Source of the DNA: Candidatus Fibrimonadaceae bacterium
GTDB lineage: Bacteria > Fibrobacterota > Fibrobacteria > Fibrobacterales > Fibrobacteraceae
Length of the DNA: 40,772 nt
Assembly: GCA_031281275.1 (NCBI GenBank)
Contig: JAITFP010000051.1
Coordinates: 1 to 40,772 of the forward strand
Reading direction: 5' to 3'
This document shows, one piece after another, positions 1 through 7,669 of this stretch. Both the position numbers and the translations under genes were made by a program. Below the pieces are notes generated by a model. The model saw nothing but the letters and a program-made list of their open reading frames with translations. It was not told the origin of the DNA and searched no databases. Numbering within the stretch: position 1 is the first letter of the stretch; each line of letters opens with the position of its first letter.

Positions 1-437
1 TCGTCTATGAGAGCAAGCGAGCTGTATATATCTTTGAAATTGCCCGTGAATGAACCCATCAAATTTCCAGTTGCGACATTGTAGAGTTCCACCTTTATGG
101 TCAAATTCTCCCCGAACCGTCCTATCCGCCCCTGAGCAACATAGTCTGCGCTCACCTTCTTTCCCAGCTCCGCAAGGCAACTCGCTTCCTTGCACACCTT
201 CACAGTGTTTTCCATAGAACCGAGAAAGGCAATTATGCTCTCCGTGGTCATAACCCCGAATCGGTCCCTAGGCAAAACATTAACCGCCGTCTCGCGCAGT
301 TTGTCGGTCAAGTAAGTCAAATCGGCAATGCCTATGGAATCGCGGTCATCCAAAGTGTTGATAATGGCAACTCGCTCCTGCATTTGGGCATAAGCAGTAA
401 GAGCGAGAAATAGCAAAACGAAAAATAGCTTGTTCAT
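1..437 (-). CDS. CsgG/LpoB-like exported protein, N-terminal part (cut by window edge)
   Basis: The reading frame starts at ATG 437 and runs leftward off the window, giving about 145 residues. It opens with a signal peptide (MNKLFFVLLFLALTAYAQ) followed by a soluble alpha/beta segment beginning RVAIINTLDD. It is a clear paralogue of the protein at 14699-15550: shared blocks include LTYLTD, RFGVMTTESI, ENTVKVCKE and KVSADYVAQGRIGRF. The fold resembles the periplasmic CsgG/TolB-N/LpoB type, with a conserved Cys pair (VCKEASC). The exact role is unknown; an envelope function is inferred from the signal peptide. A TATATT hexamer at 446-451 ends 8 nt before the ATG and no Shine-Dalgarno site is visible. 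The C-terminal half, which in the paralogue carries a linker and two hydrophobic segments, lies outside the window. Confidence 0.75.
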   Translation of the reverse strand, partial: MNKLFFVLLFLALTAYAQMQERVAIINTLDDRDSIGIADLTYLTDKLRETAVNVLPRDRFGVMTTESIIAFLGSMENTVKVCKEASCLAELGKKVSADYVAQGRIGRFGENLTIKVELYNVATGNLMGSFTGNFKDIYSSLALID

Positions 438-445
438 TACCGAGT

Positions 446-451
446 AATATA
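446..451 (-). promoter_or_regulatory. -10-like hexamer TATATT before the CsgG-like gene
   Basis: On the minus strand the hexamer reads TATATT and is followed by 8 nt and then ATG 437. It fits the recurring short-spaced promoter pattern of this window, so the message is predicted to be leaderless or nearly so. Confidence 0.5.
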
Positions 452-472
452 GCAATAAAAGCCAGTAAATGC

Positions 473-520
473 GGTTCATTCTGTTAATACTGTAAATTCT
501 GTGAATTCTGGTTCAGACAA
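473..520 (+). repeat. 9-nt-period dispersed element, copy A
   Basis: This 48-nt segment consists of near-repeats of a 9-nt unit (core ATTCTG plus three variable bases) and ends in GGTTCAGACAA. It matches copy B at 9056-9103 at 44 of 48 positions by my count. It lies between divergent genes and ends about 12 nt before the putative -10 hexamer of the PASTA gene. Confidence 0.8.
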
Positions 521-531
521 AGTATATTTTC

Positions 532-537
532 TACTTT
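532..537 (+). promoter_or_regulatory. Putative -10 hexamer TACTTT before the PASTA operon
   Basis: A T tract and C are followed by TACTTT, then 12 nt to ATG 550. It is a weaker match than the TATATT versions elsewhere, but its position agrees with them. Confidence 0.35.
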
Positions 538-549
538 AAACCTCATAAC

Positions 550-1299
550 ATGAAACGTTTTCTTGTATATTTAAATCGGAGTCCAATACTTTTTGCCATT
601 GTTTTTTGGATATTCGCTGTATTTTTTCTTGCTATTTTGGCAAATTGGGTTATTATGCCTGCTATGTCTGGGCAGTCGGCTAAAACAATGCCGGTGCCAA
701 ATGTGGTGGATTTGCCAGCAGACTCAGCCGAAACTGCTTTGCGTAATGCTGGTTTAAATGTCAAGTGGGCAAAAGATGGCAGGTATAGTGGGGAAATTGA
801 GGCAAATAATGTGCTGCTTCAACTGCCTGCTGCCGGCAGGACAGTGAAGAGAAATAGAACCGTCCTTTTAACTCTTTCAAAGGGCAGGCAAGAGGTGAGC
901 ATTCCAGATTTGCGAGGCACAAGCCAAAGGCAGGCAGAAATTTCGCTGCAAAGGCTTGAGTTGTTGCTCGGTTCCAAAATAGAAGGGGCACATTCCGAAA
1001 TACCAAGAGGGGTGGTTATTCGCACAGAGCCAGAAGCTGGCAAGCGTGTGCGCATAGGTTCAAAAGTAAATATCGTAATATCTTCGGGCAATAGCTCTGG
1101 GAAAATTTTGCTGCCTAATTTGCGGCAAATGTCGCTTTCCAGGGCACAGGAGGTTATAGATTCTCTGGGATTCAAAGTTGGAGGCATAATAACCATTCAG
1201 GTGGAAGACAAGTTGCCAAATACGATTTTGGAACTAAACCCAAAGCCTGGTGAATATTTGGAAATAGGTACAACAATAGATTTAACGGTAGCGGAGTGA
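550..1299 (+). CDS. PASTA-domain membrane protein
   Basis: This 249-residue protein has a short cytoplasmic N-terminus, one membrane helix (about residues 12-36, very rich in aromatic and aliphatic residues) and then three PASTA domains at about 48-111, 115-180 and 186-249. Each PASTA unit shows the usual pattern: a proline-containing start (VPNVVDLP, IPDLRG, LPNLRQ), a helix, and a terminal strand. PASTA domains bind peptidoglycan stem peptides or beta-lactams in Ser/Thr kinases and PBPs. No kinase or transpeptidase domain is present here, so this is a stand-alone periplasmic PASTA protein, probably a cell-wall sensor or scaffold. It is the first gene of a three-gene operon with the TPR and LolB-like lipoproteins; the next gene starts 2 nt downstream, and its Shine-Dalgarno site GGAG lies inside the last codons of this one. 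Confidence 0.85.
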   Translation: MKRFLVYLNRSPILFAIVFWIFAVFFLAILANWVIMPAMSGQSAKTMPVPNVVDLPADSAETALRNAGLNVKWAKDGRYSGEIEANNVLLQLPAAGRTVKRNRTVLLTLSKGRQEVSIPDLRGTSQRQAEISLQRLELLLGSKIEGAHSEIPRGVVIRTEPEAGKRVRIGSKVNIVISSGNSSGKILLPNLRQMSLSRAQEVIDSLGFKVGGIITIQVEDKLPNTILELNPKPGEYLEIGTTIDLTVAE

Positions 1300-1301
1300 G
1301 G

Positions 1302-2528
1302 ATGGAAAGTAAAAAAATAGGGTATGGGGTATGGGGTATAGGGTTTGGGGTTCTTGCAATTATGATCTCTTGCTCAAGCAGCCCAAAACCAAATGTTCAG
1401 TCTGCTTCTGCCACAGATGCAGAACAGCCAAAAATCAATATGGCGGCGGAGCTTGCAAAAATAGACACTATGCTAAAAGCAGATACCCCTAACACAACTG
1501 TGGCTCACGAATCTTATTTGCGCGCTTTGGATATGATGGAAGATGGCAAAATTATTTTTGCGGAGCTTTTTTATAAAAGAGCACTTGCAAATGAGCCAAC
1601 CAGTCATTTTTTGCTGGACGAACTCATTAAAATCTTATTAAAGCAAAATAAATCTGGCGAAGCTTTTCCCTTGCTTAAATTAGCTGTGCAAAGCCCCAAA
1701 GCCACAGGAGACAATTTCCTTTTTCTAGCTAGGCTTTACAGAGAAAATGGAACTTTAGACAGCGCTGCGAATTATTATAAAAAAGCGGCAGAGAAAATAA
1801 GCGGGAATTTGGGAGTTCTTTACGAATATGCCCAGTTGCTGGAGCTTGTGCAAAATTTTCCTGAGCTTAAAAGAATATACGATATTCTCCTTCCAGAATT
1901 GGATTATCCGCCGCGTCTTTTGGAAAAACAGCTTTTTCTATACGACAAAACAAATACCTCTGATTCCGCAACTGCCGTATTGCTAGGCGAGGCATTCAAG
2001 GCAAACGGAATACAATATGCCGAATACGGTTTTCTTCAAGCGGAAATTCTATCTAATTTAAAGAAATACCACGAGGCAAACGAGGTTTTATTAACCATAT
2101 TTTATATGCATCCCTCAAAGGAATTCACTTCTAAAATAGCGCTTAAAATAGCAAATAATTATGAAATGATGGATAGCATAACCGTTGCAATTGTGTGGCT
2201 TGAGCAGCTTTTGACATCTGAACCGGAAAACCATGTCGCTTTGAATAATTTGGGCTATATGCTTATTGACCACGATAAGGATGTGAACAGAGGTTTGTCC
2301 CTTGTGGAAAAAGCTCTCCATCGCTCGCCAGAAGAATCTTCATATTTAGATTCAAAAGCCTGGGGGCTGTACAAAATAGGCAAATACGAAGAAGCCCTGA
2401 AAATACTAGAAAAATTAGAAGCCTCAGGAATGAAAGCCAACGAACTCTGGCTACACCTAGCCAAAGTCTGCGAAGCCTTAAAACTAGACGAAAGAGCAAA
2501 AGCCTATATGGCGAAAATAAAGGAATAA
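1302..2528 (+). CDS. TPR-repeat outer-membrane lipoprotein
   Basis: The protein has 408 residues. I choose ATG 1302 rather than the upstream in-frame GTG 1296, because GGAG (1293-1296) lies 5 nt before it. The signal peptide is unusual (GYGVWGIGFGVLAIMISC), with a lipobox ending in ISC. The mature chain is helical with several tetratricopeptide repeats, for example ANYYKKAAEKISGNLGVLYE, NLGYMLIDHDKDVNRGLSLV and KIGKYEEALKILEKLEASG. TPR lipoproteins usually act as scaffolds for envelope assembly. A TPR lipoprotein next to a LolB-like lipoprotein is also seen in Bacteroidota, in genes tied to lipoprotein or envelope biogenesis; this is family knowledge, not shown here. The DNA for the signal peptide is a G-rich tandem repeat (1320-1350). 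Confidence 0.85.
   Translation: MESKKIGYGVWGIGFGVLAIMISCSSSPKPNVQSASATDAEQPKINMAAELAKIDTMLKADTPNTTVAHESYLRALDMMEDGKIIFAELFYKRALANEPTSHFLLDELIKILLKQNKSGEAFPLLKLAVQSPKATGDNFLFLARLYRENGTLDSAANYYKKAAEKISGNLGVLYEYAQLLELVQNFPELKRIYDILLPELDYPPRLLEKQLFLYDKTNTSDSATAVLLGEAFKANGIQYAEYGFLQAEILSNLKKYHEANEVLLTIFYMHPSKEFTSKIALKIANNYEMMDSITVAIVWLEQLLTSEPENHVALNNLGYMLIDHDKDVNRGLSLVEKALHRSPEESSYLDSKAWGLYKIGKYEEALKILEKLEASGMKANELWLHLAKVCEALKLDERAKAYMAKIKE
1320..1350 (+). repeat. G-rich tandem repeat inside a signal-peptide coding region
   Basis: Five runs of three or four G are separated by TAT, TAT, TATA and TTT. The segment encodes the Gly-rich core of the TPR lipoprotein signal peptide. The spacing satisfies the usual G-quadruplex pattern on the coding strand, so the mRNA could fold about 20 nt into the gene. 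Confidence 0.8.
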
Positions 2529-2534
2529 CCAAGA

Positions 2535-3134
2535 ATGTACGCTTTGAAAATTCTGAAGATACTATTTATTTTGTTCATTTTGGTTCAGACACTTTCCTGC
2601 TCCTCACGCCCAAAAACTTATTTTGGCGATAAACAAGTTGCCTTGCCAGATAGCGCAAAAGTCAAAGCGGTTATAGCTGTTTCGCAGGGAAGTGTGAATG
2701 AAAAATTGTCTGCGGTTTTGTTTGCCGTTCCAAATGAGAACTATCGCCTTGAATTGAGCAGCAACACTTTGGGACTTAGCGCGGCAAGCATTCTTTGGAA
2801 GCAAGAGGGCTGGAGAATTGTTTTTTCGCATAATGAGCGTTATATGGAAGGAAATGGAGATTGCGTTTTTATTCCAGTTTATGGCGGTGTGAATATCCAC
2901 AAATTTTCGCTTTTATTTTTTGGGCAAAAAATAAATTCCCTGAATTGCGATAATTCAAAACAACCCTCAAACTTAACATTGGAGTACAGTGATAATTCCG
3001 TTTTGGCTTTTTTTGGAAAAGACTCTTTGAAACTGGAAATAAAAAACATAGACAAAAAAGCCGAGTGGAAAAGCGGCGTTTGGAATTTAAATGTGCCTGA
3101 GAATTATGTGAGAGTTACGGGTTATTTAAAATAA
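2535..3134 (+). CDS. LolB/DUF4292-like outer-membrane lipoprotein
   Basis: This 199-residue lipoprotein has a signal peptide of repeated K/F-I-L triplets (KILKILFILFILVQTLSC; lipobox LSC). The rest looks like a LolB-type half-barrel: alternating strands (KVKAVIAVSQG, EKLSAVLFAVPNENYRLEL), a segment LGLSAASILWKQEGWRIVF that resembles the 'G..A..I....' strand of DUF4292/LolB proteins, and a final strand near VWNLNVPENYVRV. LolB-like proteins receive or insert lipoproteins at the outer membrane. It starts 6 nt after the TPR gene and its last 20 nt overlap the convergent gene at 3115-3930. The family call is by pattern only. Confidence 0.6.
   Translation: MYALKILKILFILFILVQTLSCSSRPKTYFGDKQVALPDSAKVKAVIAVSQGSVNEKLSAVLFAVPNENYRLELSSNTLGLSAASILWKQEGWRIVFSHNERYMEGNGDCVFIPVYGGVNIHKFSLLFFGQKINSLNCDNSKQPSNLTLEYSDNSVLAFFGKDSLKLEIKNIDKKAEWKSGVWNLNVPENYVRVTGYLK
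2547..2591 (+). repeat. 9-nt-period element, copy C, used as signal-peptide coding sequence
   Basis: The stretch has the same 9-nt period and the same ending (GGTTCAGACA) as copies A and B, but is more diverged. It is in frame and encodes KILKILFILFILVQT, the hydrophobic core of the lipoprotein signal peptide. Each 9-nt unit gives one x-I-L tripeptide. Confidence 0.6.
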
Positions 3135-3930
3135 ACCCGCCCTTCCCATTGCTCTTAACCTTTCCCCACCCTGGGTTTGGAACATGAATCCCAGCTATTA
3201 TCCAGCCGTTTTTCTCGGATTGCTCCATTAAAGATATTCTGGTTTTAACGGCTTGCTCTTTATCCATATCGAAACTTGCTGATTCAGTTGGTTCGGGGAA
3301 TTGCAAAGCGGCGGCGTGGAGGAAGTCGCCTGCTATTAAAAGTTTTTGCTTGCCTGTTCCTATTAAAAAGGCGGTGTGTCCGGGTGTGTGACCTATTGCG
3401 CTTATGGCAACAATGCCCGGTGCCAGAGTGTCGCCAAAATTAAAGGTTTTGTAGCGGGAAGCGTAAACATTTGCCAGTTTTTTTTGCAAATCTGAGTTTG
3501 GGGTTTCTTTTTTTAGCCAATAATCGCTTTCCAGCTTGGAAATGAACACTGGGGCAGAAAAGTTTGCGGTGCCATCTTCTTTCAAAAGACCGGAAATGTG
3601 GTCTCCGTGCTCGTGGGTTATGAAAATTACATCTATCTTTTTGGTGTCTATGCGTTTGTCTTTAACCGCATTTCCAAAGCCTGCATCTATTAAATAGTTT
3701 TTTCCGCCGGATTTTACCAAAAACACATTCACTGATGCCGGAGTTTTGCCGCCTGGCATATAAGCGAGTTTTTGAGCCTCGGTTAATTTGCCGCTAAAAA
3801 GAGAAGCGTCCATTTCCCTTGGCTGGTCGTCTATGGCTGTAACTTCTATGCCACCGTCCAAAACAATGCTTTTTTGCTGTGCAAAACAGAGAGGAGCCAA
3901 AAAAAGCATAGAAAAAAGAATTTTGTTCAT
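3115..3930 (-). CDS. Exported metallo-beta-lactamase-fold hydrolase
   Basis: This 271-residue protein has a cleavable signal peptide (MNKILFSMLFLAPLCFAQQ). The dinuclear metal-binding set is complete: H106, H108, D110 and H111 in the motif THEHGDH, H185 in HTPGHT, D202 in the GD motif, and H249 near the C-terminus. The layout resembles lactonases and organophosphate hydrolases of the MBL superfamily (quorum-quenching lactonase or MPH type). The substrate cannot be deduced. It is downstream of pgi with an 8-nt gap and has a good ribosome site (AGGGGG). Its 3' end overlaps the convergent lipoprotein gene by 20 nt. Confidence 0.85.
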   Translation of the reverse strand: MNKILFSMLFLAPLCFAQQKSIVLDGGIEVTAIDDQPREMDASLFSGKLTEAQKLAYMPGGKTPASVNVFLVKSGGKNYLIDAGFGNAVKDKRIDTKKIDVIFITHEHGDHISGLLKEDGTANFSAPVFISKLESDYWLKKETPNSDLQKKLANVYASRYKTFNFGDTLAPGIVAISAIGHTPGHTAFLIGTGKQKLLIAGDFLHAAALQFPEPTESASFDMDKEQAVKTRISLMEQSEKNGWIIAGIHVPNPGWGKVKSNGKGGFILNNP

Positions 3931-3938
3931 AATACCCC

Positions 3939-5600
3939 CTACTCCCTATTTTTAAAATACCACTTTATTAGAGCATTTGTGCTGGAATCGTGGTTAAGCT
4001 CAATATCTGGGGAATTTTCGCCCGCTTCCAACTCCGGCAGGATTTTGCCGGCAAGCTGCTTGCCTAGCTCCACCCCCCACTGGTCATAGCTGTTCACATT
4101 CCAAATAATGCCCTGAACAAAGATTTTATGCTCATACATAGCTATTAAAGCTCCCAAAGTTCTTGGGTCTATTTTTTTCACCATAATGGAATTTGAAGGT
4201 CTATTTCCCTCAAAAACCTTGTGCGGAGCTAAAAATTCCACTTCTTCGTCTGATTTGCCAGATTGGATTAGCTCATTTTGGGCTTCTTCCAAAGTTTTGC
4301 CATTTAGCAGGGCTTCGGTTTGGGCAAAAAAGTTGGAGAGCAGCTTGCGGTGATGGTCGCCTACCTTGTTAAGTGTATTGACAGGGGCAATAAAATCGCA
4401 GGGTATTAGCTTTGTGCCCTGATGTATTAGCTGATAAAAAGCGTGTTGCCCATTTGTGCCCGCTTCGCCCCATAAAATCGGTCCGGTTTGGTAGTCCACC
4501 TTTTGCCCTTCGCGGTCTATTGATTTTCCATTGGATTCCATATCTGCTTGCTGGAAATATGCCGCAAAACGGTGCATATATTGGTCGTAAGGCAGAATGG
4601 TATAAGAACCTGCGCCCATGAAATTGTTGTACCAAACACCGAGCAGCCCCAAGATAACAGGGATGTTCTGTTCAATAGGGGCAGACTTAAAATGCTGATC
4701 CATATCGTAAGCACCGGCGTGCAAGAACATATAATTTTCAAAACCTATGCGCAGTGCTATAGGAAGCCCTATGGCAGACCACAAGCTATAACGACCGCCA
4801 ACCCAATCCCAGAATTCAAACATATTGGCTGTATCTATTCCAAATTTAGAGACCTCTGCCGCATTGGTGGAAAGAGCTATAAAGTGCTTGGCTATTGAGG
4901 CAATGTCTCCGTTAAACTTGGCAAGCACGGCGGCTTTGGCGGTGTTTGCATTGGTCATTGTCTCTTGAGTTGTAAAAGTTTTGGAAGCCACCACCCAAAG
5001 GGTTTCTTCCAAATCAACCGCTTTCAATGTTTCTGCTATGTGCGTGCCGTCAACATTGGAAACAAAATAAATTTTTGGAGAATTTTCTCCAGCATAGTGT
5101 TTAAGCGCCTCGCAAACCATCACAGGACCTAAGTCAGAACCGCCTATGCCTATGTTGACTATTGTTTTTATTGGGCGACCGCTATGGCCCTTCCACTCAC
5201 CACTGCGAACTTGCGCGGTAAATTCTTTCATGTGGGCGAGCACAGCTCTCACCTTTGGCATAACATCTTTGCCATCTACCAGTATAGGCTCTGTACCTTG
5301 GTAGCGAAGGGCGGTGTGCAAAACGGCTCGTTTTTCAGTATGGTTTATTTTTTCGCCTTTGAAAAACTTTTCTCTCATTTTTTCAAAGCCGCAGTTCTGG
5401 AGCAAATTAACCAGCAGGTCAAGGGTATTTGAATCAACACGGTTTTTGGAATAATCCAGATAAATACCCGCTGCCTCTAAACAGTATTTTGTTCCTCGGC
5501 TTGGGTCTGCTTTGAATAAATCGCGCATATGTGTTTTCTGTGCGCTACGAGCTTGCGCTTCCAGAGCTTTCCACTCAGGAAGCAAATTCGGTCTAGTCAT
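3939..5600 (-). CDS. pgi: Glucose-6-phosphate isomerase
   Basis: The 553-residue protein interconverts glucose 6-phosphate and fructose 6-phosphate in the cytoplasm. The family signatures are present: GGSDLGP at about residues 153-159, [14 protein letters not shown] at 265-278, the ESNGK motif with the probable catalytic base E354, and the histidine motif NGQHAFYQ around H386. Length is normal for the long bacterial form. The start at ATG 5600 has no Shine-Dalgarno site; a TAAATT hexamer lies 6 nt upstream. It is divergent from the SDR gene at 5626 and followed by the MBL-fold gene. Confidence 0.97.
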   Translation of the reverse strand: MTRPNLLPEWKALEAQARSAQKTHMRDLFKADPSRGTKYCLEAAGIYLDYSKNRVDSNTLDLLVNLLQNCGFEKMREKFFKGEKINHTEKRAVLHTALRYQGTEPILVDGKDVMPKVRAVLAHMKEFTAQVRSGEWKGHSGRPIKTIVNIGIGGSDLGPVMVCEALKHYAGENSPKIYFVSNVDGTHIAETLKAVDLEETLWVVASKTFTTQETMTNANTAKAAVLAKFNGDIASIAKHFIALSTNAAEVSKFGIDTANMFEFWDWVGGRYSLWSAIGLPIALRIGFENYMFLHAGAYDMDQHFKSAPIEQNIPVILGLLGVWYNNFMGAGSYTILPYDQYMHRFAAYFQQADMESNGKSIDREGQKVDYQTGPILWGEAGTNGQHAFYQLIHQGTKLIPCDFIAPVNTLNKVGDHHRKLLSNFFAQTEALLNGKTLEEAQNELIQSGKSDEEVEFLAPHKVFEGNRPSNSIMVKKIDPRTLGALIAMYEHKIFVQGIIWNVNSYDQWGVELGKQLAGKILPELEAGENSPDIELNHDSSTNALIKWYFKNRE

Positions 5601-5606
5601 TGGGGT

Positions 5607-5612
5607 AATTTA
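5607..5612 (-). promoter_or_regulatory. -10-like hexamer TAAATT before pgi
   Basis: The hexamer is preceded by TAC and followed by only 6 nt before ATG 5600, which would put transcription start on or next to the start codon. Confidence 0.5.
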
Positions 5613-5625
5613 GTATTTTTTTTCT

Positions 5626-6618
5626 GTGGAAAATAAGAAACTCCTATTTATTGGCGGAAATGGCAATATTAGCTGGAATTGCACACAAGAAGCTCTAAAA
5701 AAAGGCTATGAGGTGTGGGTATTGAACAGAGATAGTGGCTCTGTTATGAGACGCGAGCTTCCTATGGAGGTTCGTAGGTTAAAAGCAGATATCAACAACC
5801 CAAATTCAATTAAAGATATTATAAAAGGTATGAAGTTCGATGTTATAGCAGACTTTATATGCTTTACACCAGAACAGGCAAAAACAGATACCGAGCTTTA
5901 TGGAAATATTTGCAAGCACTTCATATTCATCAGCAGTGCTTCTGCATATCAAAAGCCGCTCGGTGCGATACCCATCACAGAAAGCACGCCGCTGAAAAAT
6001 CCTTATTGGTTATACTCACGCAATAAAATTGCCTGCGAAGAATTATTTTTCAAGGAGTATAGGGAAAAAGATTTTCCAATAACCGTGGTACGACCTTCGC
6101 ATACTTACGATACCATTATACCCGCAGCTATGGGCAGTTCCGGCTGGACAAATTCCGCAAGAATGCTAGCTGGCAAACCCATTATTCTGCACGGAGACGG
6201 TACTACTCTATGGACACTCACCCATGCAAAAGATTTTGCCGCAGCATTTGTCGCTTTGCTTGGAAACGAAGCCGCCATTGGCAACGCTTTTCACATAACA
6301 AGCGATGAATGGCTAACTTGGCGACAAATTTCTCAGTGCGTGGCAAATGCCCTTGGCGCGCCAAAGCCGAATTTCATCTGTGTTCCGAGCGAAACAATAG
6401 CACAAAAAAATCCAGATTTAGGTGCAGGTCTCTTGGGCGACAAAGCTTGGTGCACTATTTTTGACAATTCAAAAATAAAAAAGTTCGCCCCAGGCTGGCA
6501 AGCCGAAATTCCATTTAGAGAAGGGATAAAACAAACCATTGACTGGTTTATGGAGAACAAGGAAAGGCAAAAAATCAACGCCGAGCTAGACGCATTTTTA
6601 GACAGTTTCCACTTGTGA
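5626..6618 (+). CDS. SDR-type NAD(P)-dependent epimerase/dehydratase
   Basis: The 330-residue protein starts at GTG 5626, 25 nt from divergent pgi. The N-terminal Rossmann fold begins KKLLFIGGNGNIS; the third glycine of the usual GGxGxxG is replaced by Ser (S16). The catalytic triad of extended short-chain dehydrogenases is visible: Ser in FISSASAYQ (102/103), then Y129 and K133 in YSRNK. The C-terminal part (GREG-like helix near IPFREGIKQTIDWF) fits nucleotide-sugar epimerase or dehydratase relatives. The substrate is unknown. A weak TATTTT at 5614-5619 is 6 nt before the start, and no Shine-Dalgarno site is seen. Confidence 0.85.
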   Translation: MENKKLLFIGGNGNISWNCTQEALKKGYEVWVLNRDSGSVMRRELPMEVRRLKADINNPNSIKDIIKGMKFDVIADFICFTPEQAKTDTELYGNICKHFIFISSASAYQKPLGAIPITESTPLKNPYWLYSRNKIACEELFFKEYREKDFPITVVRPSHTYDTIIPAAMGSSGWTNSARMLAGKPIILHGDGTTLWTLTHAKDFAAAFVALLGNEAAIGNAFHITSDEWLTWRQISQCVANALGAPKPNFICVPSETIAQKNPDLGAGLLGDKAWCTIFDNSKIKKFAPGWQAEIPFREGIKQTIDWFMENKERQKINAELDAFLDSFHL

Positions 6619-6622
6619 TTCT

Positions 6623-6778
6623 TTAAGTGTTGCTGTATCTTATAAAATAGGTGGCAATAACTATAACTACTGTGAATATGGCAACGGCTATCAAAACTCC
6701 GCGGTTAGCTTTGACCGGTTTGTGCAGATTTTCAATTTTTGCCCTGCGTGCATTTGCCCTGCGTTCTTTGCGGCTCAT
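6623..6778 (-). CDS. Small single-pass membrane protein (51 residues)
   Basis: This short gene lies between the SDR and FISUMP genes. It starts at ATG 6778, with GGAG 9 nt upstream and a TATATT hexamer at 6802-6807. The first 27 residues are strongly basic (MSRKERRANARRAKIENLHK), followed by one hydrophobic helix (GVLIAVAIFTVVIVIATYFI) and a short tail. By the positive-inside rule the basic end is cytoplasmic. I do not recognise a family. The promoter, ribosome site and typical TM composition support a real gene. Confidence 0.7.
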   Translation of the reverse strand: MSRKERRANARRAKIENLHKPVKANRGVLIAVAIFTVVIVIATYFIRYSNT

Positions 6779-6801
6779 AAAATTATCTCCGTTTTAGGGT
6801 A

Positions 6802-6807
6802 AATATA
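6802..6807 (-). promoter_or_regulatory. -10-like hexamer TATATT before the small membrane protein gene
   Basis: Minus-strand TATATT is preceded by TTTTC and lies 23 nt before ATG 6778, leaving room for the GGAG ribosome site. This unit has a normal leader, unlike most first genes here. Confidence 0.5.
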
Positions 6808-6817
6808 GAAAATTTTA

Positions 6818-7609
6818 TCAGTCTTGTAAACAGCGGACACTTAGCAAATTTTTCCTATTGTATAAGCCCCAATTCACGAACCCGGCGTAGTTGTAAATAT
6901 TCTTGTAGATACAGTAACCTCTACTGATTTCACTAGCAGACCACCAATAGCCTTCTTCGCCTTCCGAATTGAAACTGCCATTGCTATAATAAGACCACAT
7001 ATTTGCAAAATTAACAAGACCATAATAGCTCTCGCCGCCCGGCAGGGCAGAAAATCCGAAATCGTCTGTGCCGTTGCCTGTTTTTTTCAAAAGTTTACCT
7101 GCCACTCTGCCTCGATAATACCTATTTGTATCACTTGTGTCGTTTGAACATCTGTACAAAATATACCACTTCGGAAAATACCAACTACTTGGGTAAGCAG
7201 TTTTGCTTTGATAAACGCTACTCGTTTTGTCTAAACACCCAGCATAACAGACCCGAATATTATATTCCGAGCTGTCTGGCATATAAAAACAGCTTGGGCA
7301 AGTTATGCAGTCCACATAGCGGAGTAAAACATCCCATTCATAGTTTGCAGGCAAATGCCAACCGCTTGGGCAAGCCGTTTTAGCTGTATTCCAATTATAT
7401 AATCTCCCATACTTGTCGCAGTTGGCAGGTTTATTGTCGTAACATTTTGAACTTTCCGCCTCATAATTCAAATTCTCCGCCATCCAAACCTGCTCGCCGA
7501 TTTTAACTGTTTTGTACGTTTTTCCGTCTCGCGTGTCGGTGAGAGTGCCTTTTTGCTGGGCAAAGAGAGCGATGCTGAGGAGAAGGAGGAATGTGGCGGT
7601 TTTGTTCAT
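6818..7609 (-). CDS. Secreted FISUMP-domain protein
   Basis: The 263-residue protein has a signal peptide (MNKTATFLLLLSIALFAQ) and then one FISUMP domain from about residue 25. The diagnostic blocks are DGKTYKTVKIGEQVWMAENL, a Cys-containing segment (KCYDNKPANCDKYGRLYNW), CPSGWHLPANYEW, FGFSALPGG, GYWWSASE and the terminal SVRCLQD. The domain is found in Fibrobacter and some other phyla in surface or secreted proteins of unknown function. Here it carries an insertion with extra Cys residues (CITCPSCFY, VCYAGCLDK) that the other copies lack. The upstream region has a TATATT hexamer about 30 nt before the start. Confidence 0.9.
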   Translation of the reverse strand: MNKTATFLLLLSIALFAQQKGTLTDTRDGKTYKTVKIGEQVWMAENLNYEAESSKCYDNKPANCDKYGRLYNWNTAKTACPSGWHLPANYEWDVLLRYVDCITCPSCFYMPDSSEYNIRVCYAGCLDKTSSVYQSKTAYPSSWYFPKWYILYRCSNDTSDTNRYYRGRVAGKLLKKTGNGTDDFGFSALPGGESYYGLVNFANMWSYYSNGSFNSEGEEGYWWSASEISRGYCIYKNIYNYAGFVNWGLYNRKNLLSVRCLQD

Positions 7610-7639
7610 TTATTATAAAATCGTTTTACCTCTACCGAT

Positions 7640-7645
7640 AATATA
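7640..7645 (-). promoter_or_regulatory. -10-like hexamer TATATT before the FISUMP gene
   Basis: Minus-strand TATATT follows a long T tract, about 30 nt before ATG 7609. It lies back to back with the promoter of the divergent DUF3450 gene. Confidence 0.4.
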
Positions 7646-7657
7646 AAAAATTTTTTC

Positions 7658-7663
7658 TAAATT
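7658..7663 (+). promoter_or_regulatory. -10-like hexamer TAAATT before the DUF3450 gene
   Basis: TTTTTTC-TAAATT is followed by 6 nt and ATG 7670, one of the clearest leaderless arrangements in the window. Confidence 0.55.
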
Positions 7664-7669
7664 ACCCTC

